A stretch of DNA of 64,000 nt from Calliopsis andreniformis (taxonomy: Eukaryota; Arthropoda; Insecta; Hymenoptera; Andrenidae): positions 1,364,001 through 1,428,000 of the forward strand of contig NW_027480533.1 in assembly GCF_051401765.1 (NCBI RefSeq). The letters run 5' to 3'. Positions 55,460 through 64,000 of this stretch are shown here, in pieces. Numbering within the stretch: position 1 is the stretch's first letter; every line of letters begins with the position of its first letter. Made by a program: the position numbers and the translations under genes. The notes under the pieces are model-generated. The model was not told the origin of the DNA. It worked only from the letters and a program-made list of their open reading frames with translations, and did no database searches.

Positions 55460-56157
55460 CCTCAATCCTCATTCTTCAATCCTCAATACCCAATCCTCAA
55501 TGTTCAATCCTCAATCCTCAATCCTCAATCCTCAATCCTCAATCCTCAATCCTCAATCTTCAATCATCAATATTCAATTTCAGTCCTCAATCCTCAATCC
55601 TCAATCCTCAACCCTCAATCCTCAATGTTCAATCCGCAATACCCAATCCTCAATCTTCTATCCGCAATCCTCAATCCTCAATCCTCAATCCTCAATCCTC
55701 AATCCTCAATCTTCAATCCTCAATACTCAATCTTCAATCCTCAATACTCAATCCTCAATCCTCAATCCTCATTCTTCAATCCTCAACACCCAATCCTCAA
55801 TCTTCAATCCTCAACCCTCAATCCTCAATTCTCAATCCTCAATCCTCAATCCTCAGACCTTAAACATCAATACTCTACCCTCAGTCCTCGTCCTCAATCC
55901 ACAACACTCAATCCTCGATCCTCAATCTTCTATCATCAATATTCAATCTTCAATCGTCAATCCTCAATCGTCAATACTCAATCCTCAATCTTCAATCCTC
56001 AATCCTCAATCCTCAATTCTCAATCCTCAATCGTCAATCCTCAATCCTCAATCCTCAATCCTCAATGTTCAATCCGCAATACACAATCCTCAATACTCAG
56101 TCTTCAATCCTCAATCCTCAATCCGCAATCCTCAATCCTCAATCCTCATTCTTCAAT
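55460..56157. repeat. 20601 bp-displaced copy of 34859-35556
   Basis: Landmarks 55500, 55575, 55625, 55886 and 56065 pair with 34899, 34974, 35024, 35285 and 35464. Agreement stops where this copy takes up the CAATCCC, TAATACC variant. Confidence 0.85.
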
Positions 56158-57564
56158 CCCTAATACCCAATCCTCAATCTTCAATCCTCAATCCTCAATC
56201 CTCAATTCTCAATCCTCAATCCTCAATCCTCAATCCTCAATCCTCAATGTTCAATCGGCAATACACAATCCTCAATCTTCTATCCGCAATCCTCAATCCT
56301 CAATCCTCAATCCTCAATCCTCAATCCTCAATCCTCAATCCTCAGACCTCAATCCTCAATCCTCAATCGTCAATCTTCAATCCTCAATCGTCAATCTTCA
56401 ATCCTCAATCCTCAATCCTCAATCCTCAATCCTCATTCTTCAATCCTCAATACCCAATCCTCAATCTTCAATCCTCAATACTCAGTCTTCAATCCTCAAA
56501 CCTCAATCCTCAATCCTCAATCCTCAATCCTAATTCATCAATCCTCAATTCCCAATCCTCCATCTTCAATCCTCAATCCTCAATCCTCAATCCTCAATCC
56601 TCAATCCTCAATCCTCAATCCTCAATCCTCAATCTTCAATCCTCAATACTCAATCTTCAATCCTCAATACTCAATCCTCAATCCTCAATCCTCAATCCTC
56701 AATCTTAATCTTCAACCCTCAATCCTCAATGTTCAATCTGCAATTCCCAATCCTCAATCTTCTATCCGCAATCCTCAATCCTCAATCCTCAATCCTCTAT
56801 CCTCAATCCTCAATCTTCAATCCTCAATACTCAATCTTCAATCCTCAATGCTCAATCCTCAATCCTCAATCCTCATTCTTCAATCCTCAACACCCAATCC
56901 TCAATCTTCAATCCTCACTCCTCAATCCTCAATTCTCAATCCTCTATCCTCAATCCTCAGACCTTAAACATCAACACTCTACCCTCAGTCCTCGTCCTCA
57001 ATCCACAACACTCAATCCTCGATCCTCAATCTTCAATCATCAATATTCAATCTTCAATCCTCAATCCTCAATCCTCAATACTCAATCCTCAATCCTCAAT
57101 GTTCTATCCTCAATACGCAATCCTCAATCTTCAATCATCAATCCTCAATCCTCAATCCTCAATCCTCAATCTTCAATCTTAATCTTCAATCCTCAGTACG
57201 CAATCTTCAATCCTCAATCCTCAATCCTCATTCCTCAATCCTCAATCCTCAATACTCAATACTCAATACTCAATCTTCAATCCTCAATCCTCAATCCTCA
57301 ATCCTCAATCCTCAATCCTCAATCCTCAATCGTCAATCTTCAATCCTCAATACTCAATCGTCAATACTCAATCCTCAATACTCAATACTCAATCCTCATT
57401 CTTCAATCCTCAATACCCAATCCTCAATCTTCAATCCTCAATCGTCAACCTTCAATCCTGAATACTCAACCTTCAATCCTCAATACTCAATCCTCAATCC
57501 TCAATCCTCAATCCTCAATACCCAATCCTCAATCTTCAATCCTCAATCCTCAATCCTCAATTCT

Positions 57565-57572
57565 CAAATCCT
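57565..57572. repeat. Unique 8-mer CAAATCCT
   Basis: A single extra A after a CAATTCT-type unit. The related blocks near 37970 and 46390 lack it, so it is private to this copy. Together with one extra 7-mer it explains why the spacing to the 37-38 kb block rises from 19587 to 19595. Confidence 0.82.
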
Positions 57573-58011
57573 CAATCCTCAATCCTCAATACTCAATCTT
57601 CAATCCTCAATCCTCAATCCTCAATCCTCAATCCTCAATCCTCAATCTTAATCTTCAATCCTCAGTACGCAATCTTCAATGCTCAACCCTCAATCCTCAC
57701 TCCTCAATCCTCAATCCTCAATCCTCAATCCTCAATCCTCATTCTTCAATCCTCTATACCCAATCCTCAATCTTCAATCCTCAATCCTCAATCCTCAATC
57801 CTCAATCCTCAATCCTCAATCCTCAATCTTCAATCCTCAGTCCCAAATCCTCAATCTTCAATACTCACTCCTCAATCCACAATCCTCAACCCTCAATCCT
57901 CAGACCTCAAACATCATAACTCAACCGTCAGTCCTCGTCCTCAATCCACAACCCCCAATACTCAATCCTCAATCTTCAATTCTCAATCCTCAATCCTCAA
58001 TCCTCAATCCT

Positions 58012-58193
58012 CGGTCCTCAAACCACAATCCTGAATCCTCAACCTTCAGCCCTCAGTCCTGAACAATCAGTTGTCAATCCTCAACCCTCAAGAGAATATC
58101 ATCAATTCACAGTTTTCAATACTCAATACTCAATCTGCAATCTTCAAATCTCTATCCACAAACATCAATTCTCATCACTCAACCCTCAACACT
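58012..58193. repeat. Diverged 26-unit module, copy 11
   Basis: Copy 3 displaced by 19595; anchor at 57933. The anchors at 63582 and 63924 have the same upstream flank; the first lacks the module and the second runs off the window before it could appear. Confidence 0.9.
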
Positions 58194-59335
58194 CAGTCTT
58201 CAATCCTCAATCCTCAGTCCTCAATCCTCAATCCACATTCTTCAATCCTCAATACCCAAACCTCAATCTTCAATCCTCAATCCTCAATCCCCAATTCTCA
58301 ATCCTCAATCCTCAATCCTCAGACCTCAAACAGCAATAGTCAACCCTCAGTCCTCGTCCTCAATCCACAACCATCAATCCTCAATCCTCAACATTCAATC
58401 ATCAATATTCAATCTTCAGTCCTCAATCGTCAATCCTCAATCCTCAATCCTCAATCCTCAATGTTCAATCCGCAATACCCAATCCTCAATCTTCTATCCG
58501 CAATCCTCAATCCTCAATCCTCAATGCTCAATCCTCAATCTTCAATCCTCAACACTCAATCTTCAATCCTCAATACTCAATCCTCAGTCCTCAATCCTCA
58601 TTCTTCAATCCTCAACACCCAATCCTCAATCTTCAATCCTCAATCCTCAATCCTCAATTCTCAATCCTCAGTCCTCAATCCTCCGACCTTAAACATCAAT
58701 ACTCTACCCTCAGTCCTCGTCCTCAATCCACAACACTCAATCCTCGACCCTCAATCTTCAATCATCAATATTCAATCTTCAATCCTCAATCCTCAACCCT
58801 CAATCCTCAATGTTCAATCCGCAATACCCAATCCTCAATCTTCTATCCGCAATCCTCAATCCTCAATCCTCAATCCTCAATCCTCAATCCTCAATCTTCA
58901 ATCCTCAATACTCAATCTTCAATCCTCAATACTCAATCCTCAATCCTCAATCCTCACTCTTCAATCCTCAACACCCAATCCTCAATCTTCAATCCTCAAC
59001 CCTCAATCCTCAATTCTCAATCCTCAATCCTCAATCCTCAGACCTTAAACATCAATACTCTACCCTCAGTCCTCGTCCTCAATCCACAACACTCAATCCT
59101 CGATCCTCAATCTTCTATCATCAATATTCAATCTTCAATCGTCAATCCTCAATCGTCAATACTCAATCCTCAATCTTCAATCCTCAATCCTCAATCCTCA
59201 ATTCTCAATCCTCAATCGTCAGTCCTCAATCCTCAATCCTCAATCCTCAATGTTCAATCCGCAATACACAATCCTCAATACTCAGTCTTCAATCCTCAAT
59301 CCTCAATCCGCAATCCTCAATCCTCAATCCTCATT

Positions 59336-60050
59336 CTTCAATCCTCAATACCCAATCCTCAATCTTCAATCCTCAATCCTCAATCCTCAATTCTCAATCC
59401 TCAATCCTCAATCCTCAATCCTCAATCCTCAATGTTCAATCGGCAATACACAATCCTCAATCTTCTATCCGCAATCCTCAATCCTCAATCCTCAATCCTC
59501 AATCCTCAATCCTCAATCCTCAATCCTCAGACCTCAATCCTCAATCCTCAATCGTCAATCTTCAATCCTCAATACTCAATCTTCAATCCTCAATCCTCAA
59601 TCCTCAATCCTCAATCCTCATTCTTCAATCCTCAATACCCAATCCTCAATCTTCAATCCTCAATACTCAGTCTTCAATCCTCAATCCTCAATCCTCAATC
59701 CTCAATCCTCAATCCTAATTCTTCAATCCTCAATACCCAATCCTCCATCTTCAATCCTCAATCCTCAATCCTCAATCCTCAATCCTCAATCCTCAATCCT
59801 CAATCCTCAACCTTCAATCCTCAATACTCAATCTTCAATCCTCAATACTCAATCCTCAATCCTCAATCCTCAATCCTCAATCTTAATCTTCAACCCTCAA
59901 TCCTCAATGTTCAATCCGCAATTCCCAATCCTCAATCTTCTATCCGCAATCCTCAATCCTCAATCCTCAATCCTCAATCCTCAATCCTCAATCTTCAATC
60001 CTCAATACTCAATCTTCAATCCTCAATGCTCAATCCTCAATCCTCAATCC
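59336..60050. repeat. Mosaic of right- and left-zone phrases
   Basis: The first part resembles 36600-37130 (a CAATCGG landmark at 59434). From 59882 it resembles 4402-4560, with CAATTCC after the ATGTTC landmark. It holds no anchor. Confidence 0.75.
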
Positions 60051-60200
60051 TCAATGTTCAATCCGCAATACCCAGTCCTCAATCTTCTATCCGCAATCCT
60101 CAATCCTCAATCCTCAATCATCAATCCTCAATCCTCAATCCTCAATCTTCAATCCTCAATACTCAATCTTCAATCCTCAATCCTCAATCCTCAATCCTCA

Positions 60201-60575
60201 ATCCTCATTCTTCAATCCTCAACACCCAATCCTCAATCTTCAATCTTCAATCCTCAACCCTCAATTCTCAATCCTCATTCCTCAATCCTCAGACCTCAAT
60301 CATCAATACTCAACCCTCAGTCCTCGTCCTCAATCAACAACGCTCAATCCTCGATCCTCAATCTTCAATCATCAATATTCAATCTTCAACCCTCAATCCT
60401 CAATCCTCAATACTCAATCCTCAATCCTCAATCCTCAATCCTCAATCCTCAATCTTCAATCCTCAAACCTCAATCCTCAATCCTCAATCCTCAATCCTCA
60501 ATCCTCAATCCTCAATCTTCAATCCTCAATACTCAACCTTCAATCCTCAATACTCAATCCTCAATCCTCAATCAT
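60201..60575. repeat. 2723 bp-spaced repeat, copy 1
   Basis: Matches 62924-63298: same doubled CAATCTT, CAACCCT, CAATCAT anchor flank and CAACCTT landmarks (anchors 60322/63045). A shorter copy of the central 120 bases lies at 60626-60745. Confidence 0.82.
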
Positions 60576-62923
60576 CATTCTTCAATCCTCAACACCCAAT
60601 ACTCAATCCTCATTCCTCAATCCTCAGACCTCAATCATCAATACTCAACCCTTAGTCCTCGTCCTCAATCAACAACGCTCAATCCTCGATCCTCAATCTT
60701 CAATCATCAATATTCAATCTTCAACCCTCAATCCTCAATCCTCAATCATCAATCCTCAATCCTCAATCCTCAATCCTCAATCCTCAATCCTCAACCCTCA
60801 ATCGTCAATCTTCAATCCTCAATCCTCAATACTCAATACTCAATCCTCATTCTTCAATCCTCAATACCCAATACTCAATCTTCAATCCTCACTCCTCAAT
60901 CCTCAATTCTCAATCCTCTATTCTCAATCTTAATCTTCAACCCTCAATCCTCAATGTTCAATACGCAATTCCCAATCCTCAATCTTCTATCCGCAATCCT
61001 CAATCCTCAATCCTCAATCCTCATTCTTCAATCCTCAACACCCAATCCTCAATCTTCAATCCTCACTCCTCAATCCTCAATTCTCAATCCTCTATCCTCA
61101 ATCCTCAGACCTTAAACATCAAGACTCTGCCCTCAGTCCTCGTCCTCAATCCACAACACTCAATCCTCGATCCTCAATCTTCAATCATCAATATTCAATC
61201 TACAATCCTCAATCCTCAATCCTCAATACTCAATCCTCAATCCTCAATGTTCTATCCTCAATACGCAATCCTCAATCTTCAATCATCAATCCTCAATCCT
61301 CAATCCTCAATCCTCAATCTTCAATCTTAATCTTCAATCCTCAGTACGCAATCTTCAATCCTCAATCCTCAATCCTCATTCCTCAATCCTGAATCTTCAA
61401 TACTCAATACTCAATCTTCAATCCTCAATCCTCAATCCTCAATCCTCAATCCTCAATCCTCAATCCTCAATCGTCAACCTTCAATCCTCAATACTCAATC
61501 GTCAATACTCAATCCTCAATACTCAATACTCAATCCTCATTCTTCAATCCTCAATACCCAATCCTCAATCTTCAATCCTCAATCCTCAATCCTCAATCCT
61601 CAATCCTCAATCTTCAATCATCAAACCTCAATCCTCAATCCTCAATCCTCAATCTTCAATCCTCAATACTCAAACTTCAATCCTCAATCATCAATCGTCA
61701 ATCCTCAATCCTCAATCCTCAATCCTCAATCGTCAATCTTCAATCCGCAATACCCAATCCTCAATCTTCTATCCGCAATACTCAATCCTCAATCCTCAAT
61801 CCTCAATCCTCAATCCTCAATCCTCAATCCTCAGACCTCAATCCTCAATCCTCAATCGTCAATCTTCAATCCTCAATACTCAATCTTCAATCCTCAATCC
61901 TCAATCCTCAATCCTCAATCCTCATTCTTCAATCCTCAATACCCAATCCTCAATCTTCAATCCTCAATACTCAGTCTTCAATCCTCAATCCTCAATCCTC
62001 AATCCTCAATCCTCAATCCTCATTCTTCAATCCTCAATACCCAATCCTCCATCTTCAATCCTCAATCCTCAATCCTCAATCCTCAATCCTCAATCCTCAA
62101 TCCTCAATCCTCAATCTTCAATCCTCAATACTCAATCTTCAATCCTCAATACTCAATACTCAATCCTCAATCCTCAATCCTCAATACCAAATCCTCAATC
62201 TTCAATCCTCAATCCTCAATCCTCAATTCTCAATCCTCACTCCTCAATCCTCAGACCTCAAACAGCAATAGTCAACCCTCAGTCCTCGTCCTCAATCCAC
62301 AACCATCAATCCTCAATCCTCAATCTTCAATCATCAATATTCAATCTTCAGTCCTCAATCCTCAATCCTCAATCCTCAACCCTCAATCCTCAATGTTCAA
62401 TCCGCAATACCCAATCCTCAATCTTCTATCCGCAATCCTCAATCCTCAATCCTCAATCTTCAACCCTCAGTCCCAAATCCTCAATCTTCAATCCTCAATA
62501 CTCAGTCTTCAATCCTCAATCCTCAATCCGCAATCCTCAATCCTCAATCCTCATTCTTCAATCCTCAATACCCAATCCTCAATCTTCAATCCTCAATCCT
62601 CAATCCTCAATTCTCAATCCTCAATCCTCAATCCTCAATCCTCAATCCTCAATCTTCAATCCTCAATACTCAGTCTTCAATCCTCAAATCTCAATCCTCA
62701 ATCCTCAATCCTCATTCTTCAATCCTCAACACCCAATCCTCAATCTTCAATCCTCAATCCTCAACCCTCAATTCTCAATCCTCATTCCTCAATCCTCAGA
62801 CCTCAAACATCAATACTCAACCCTCAGTCCTCGTCCTCAATCCACAACGCTCAATCCTCGATCCTCAATCTTCAATCATCAATATTCAATCTTCAATCCT
62901 CAATCCTCAATCCTCAATACTCA

Positions 62924-63298
62924 ATCCTCATTCTTCAATCCTCAACACCCAATCCTCAATCTTCAATCTTCAATCCTCAACCCTCAATTCTCAATCCTCA
63001 TTCCTCAATCCTCAGACCTCAATCATCAATACTCAACCCTCAGTCCTCGTCCTCAATCAACAACGCTCAATCCTCGATCCTCAATCTTCAATCATCAATA
63101 TTCAATCTTCCACCCTCAATCCTCAATCCTCAATACTCAATCCTCAATCCTCAATCCTCAATCCTCAATCCTCAATCTTCAATCCTCAAACCTCAATCCT
63201 CAATCCTCAATCCTCAATCCTCAATCCTCAATCCTCAATCTTCAATCCTCAATACTCAACCTTCAATCCTCAATACTCAATCCTCAATCCTCAATCAT
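62924..63298. repeat. 2723 bp-spaced repeat, copy 2
   Basis: Partner of 60201-60575, with CACCCTC-type changes near 63111. Confidence 0.82.
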
Positions 63299-64000
63299 CA
63301 TTCTACAATCCTCAACACCCAATACTCAATCTTCAATCCTCAATCCTCAATCCTCAATTCTCAATCCTCAATCCTCAATCCTCAGACCTTAAACATCAAT
63401 ACTGTACCCTCAGTCCTCGTCCTCAATCCACAACACTAAATCCTCAATCCTCAATACTCAATCGTCATTCTTCAATCCTCAACACCCAATCCTCAATCTT
63501 CTATCCTCAACCCTCAATCCTCAATTCTCAATCCTCATTCCTCAATCCTCAGACCTCAAACATCATTACTCAACCGTCAGTCCTCGTCCTCAATCCACAA
63601 CCCCCAATACTCAATCCTCAATCTTCAATTCTCAATCCTCAATCCTCAACCCTCAATCCTCAATCCTCAATCTTCAATCCTCAATACTCAATCATCAATC
63701 CTCAATCCTCAATCCTCAATCCTCAATCCTCAATCCTCAACCCTCAATCGTCAATCTTCAATCCTCAATACTCAATCTTCAATCCTCAATCCTCAATACT
63801 CAACACTCAATCCTCATTCTTCAATCCTCAATACCCAATACTCAATCTTCAATCCTCAATCCTCAATTCTCAATCCTCAACACTCAATCCTCAGACCTCA
63901 AACATCATTACTCAACCGTCAGTCCTCGTCCTCAATCCACAACCCCCAATACTCAATCCTCAATCTTCAATTCTCAATCCTCAATCCTCAATCCTCAATC

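Larger units (their letters stand above)
25870..55580. repeat. Register-breaking 6-mer CAATTT, 7 copies
   Basis: CAATATT is followed by CAATTT and CAGTCCT. It starts at 25870, 31579, 33061, 34974, 36456, 44875 and 55575. Each copy sits at the matching place in a larger duplicated block (5709, 3395, 8419 or 20601 bp spacing), except 33061 and 36456, which form a second pair inside the 3395 bp repeat. The pattern fits one deletion inherited by duplication. Confidence 0.88.
56158..59335. repeat. 19.6 kb-displaced copy of 36571-39740
   Basis: Spacing to 36-37 kb is 19587 (56729/37142), then 19595 after one extra 7-mer near 57250 and the 8-mer at 57565 (57679/38084, 58071/38476, 58810/39215, 59071/39476, 59250/39655). 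It contains the last diverged module of the window (58012). Confidence 0.87.
739..61340. repeat. Dispersed marker with the 6-mer AATCTT, about 41 copies
   Basis: CAATCTT is followed by AATCTT, a CAATCTT unit that lost its first C. It is then followed either by CAATCCT and CAGTACG or by CAACCCT. CTTAATC starts at 739, 2318, 2926, 4402, 4876, 5603, 6077, 6685, 8441, 9917, 10391, 12154, 13280, 14601, 14747, 14928, 15537, 17244, 18370, 19719, 20193, 20801, 22277, 25714, 27986, 31423, 33715, 34818, 37117, 37591, 38052, 45536, 46010, 46471, 55202, 56704, 57178, 57647, 59882, 60929 and near 61326. Unlike the CGTCCT anchor it is commonest in the left third. The break puts TAA in one reading frame, which is why many open frames end there. 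Confidence 0.9.
551..63931. repeat. Dispersed anchor marked by the 6-mer CGTCCT, about 70 copies
   Basis: A unit CAGTCCT is followed by CGTCCT, a 6-mer best read as CAGTCCT with its A lost. CCTCGTCC starts at 551, 1417, 2130, 4688, 5889, 10203, 13825, 18915, 20005, 23528, 24115, 24534, 24897, 25540, 26181, 29237, 29824, 30243, 30606, 31249, 31890, 34001, 34644, 35285, 37403, 38338, 38757, 39120, 39476, 40392, 40867, 41363, 41782, 42075, 42711, 43081, 45822, 46757, 47176, 47539, 47895, 48811, 49286, 49782, 50201, 50494, 51130, 51500, 52416, 52891, 53387, 53806, 54099, 54735, 55105, 55886, 56990, 57933, 58352, 58715, 59071, 60322, 60657, 61138, 62284, 62829, 63045, 63415, 63582 and 63924. Flanks fall into about five subtypes: TAAACAT before with CAACACT after; CATTACT before with CAACCCC after; CAGCAAT before with CAACCAT after; CAATACT and CAACCCT before with CAACGCT after; and the same with CAATCAA in place of CAATCCA. 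Shared loss of one base points to one ancestor spread by duplication. Confidence 0.93.
1..64000. repeat. Giant heptanucleotide satellite array, unit CAATCCT
   Basis: Every part of the window parses into 7-base units related to CAATCCT (AGGATTG on the - strand), about 9,160 units in all. Frequent variants are CAATCTT, CAATACT, CAATCGT, CATTCTT, CATTCCT, CAATACC, CAATTCT, CAACCCT, CAGTCCT, CAGACCT, CAAACTT, CAATGTT and CAATGCT. The first two bases (CA) and the final T change least. All units point the same way; I saw no inverted block and no unrelated insertion. The window starts on the first base of a unit and ends five bases into one, so the array continues on both sides. No gene, tRNA, rRNA, transposon terminal repeat or promoter is visible anywhere, so this entry also covers every gene-free stretch. 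Function is unknown. The repeat class is certain; the host organism is not. Confidence 0.98.
60051..64000. repeat. Terminal fine-grained mosaic
   Basis: Shorter, more scrambled phrases than elsewhere, with nine anchors of at least four subtypes (60322, 60657, 61138, 62284, 62829, 63045, 63415, 63582, 63924). The CAATCAA plus CAACGCT anchor subtype occurs only here. The right edge is the window edge. Confidence 0.8.

Noticed and set aside
1..64000. CRISPR array
   Set aside because: There are no 23-47 base direct repeats separated by unique spacers, no cas genes and no leader; every base belongs to the 7-mer series.
1..64000. Telomere
   Set aside because: Strand asymmetry and a 7-base unit recall plant-type telomeres, but the G-strand unit AGGATTG lacks a GGG run, variants are abundant and kilobase duplications are nested. 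No chromosome end is visible.
1..64000. Genes on the - strand
   Set aside because: The complement has a TGA in each frame about every 21 bases; no open stretch of useful length exists.
1..64000. Repeat-coded bacterial surface or adhesin protein
   Set aside because: There is no signal peptide, anchor motif or non-repeat domain; frame-shifting 6-mers occur about 120 times and TAA occurs in many anchors and AATCTT markers.

Overview
The whole 64 kb window is one uninterrupted tandem array of a 7-base unit, CAATCCT on the + strand (AGGATTG on the - strand), with point variants such as CAATCTT, CAATACT, CAATCGT, CATTCTT, CAATACC and CAATGTT. The array runs off both ends. I find no gene, RNA gene, transposon, CRISPR array, promoter or other unique sequence, and no stretch where the order flips to the other strand. 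The + strand is almost free of G (usually zero to three G per 60 bases), so strand asymmetry is extreme over the full length. The organism cannot be named from this. A heterochromatic eukaryotic satellite is the simplest reading; an oversized relative of the heptanucleotide repeats known in cyanobacteria and other bacteria is a second, weaker possibility.

The unit length is kept with great strictness. The only register breaks I found are four inherited 6-base units (CGTCCT at about 70 sites, AATCTT at about 41, CAATTT at 7, TATCCT at 2) and two single-copy 8-base units. Large repeat periods in the window (1126, 1201, 1579, 3395, 3605, 5090, 5515, 5709, 8419) all equal a multiple of 7 minus the number of 6-mers plus the number of 8-mers inside them. 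The window length itself obeys the same sum modulo 7.

On top of the 7-mer lies a layered set of direct duplications. From 1 to about 21 kb: 1579, 5515, 1201, 8851, 5090 and nested 1126 bp repeats. From 21 to 32 kb: two 5.5 kb copies with a 240 bp patch between them. From 30.6 to 37.4 kb: a 3395 bp tandem pair. From 35.6 to 52.4 kb: an 8.4 kb tandem pair that itself contains 3605 bp units, which go on to about 54.9 kb. From 55.4 to 59.3 kb: displaced copies of 34.9-39.7 kb material. From 60 to 64 kb: a finer, more diverged mosaic. A marker carrying the CGTCCT 6-mer is sparse on the left (9 copies before 23 kb) and dense on the right (about 61 copies after it).

Long + strand open frames cover the window but are a by-product of the repeat. 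A stop-free 7-mer reads as the same seven-residue cycle (SSILNPQ) in all three frames, while the complement has a TGA every 21 bases in every frame. No coding sequence is annotated.
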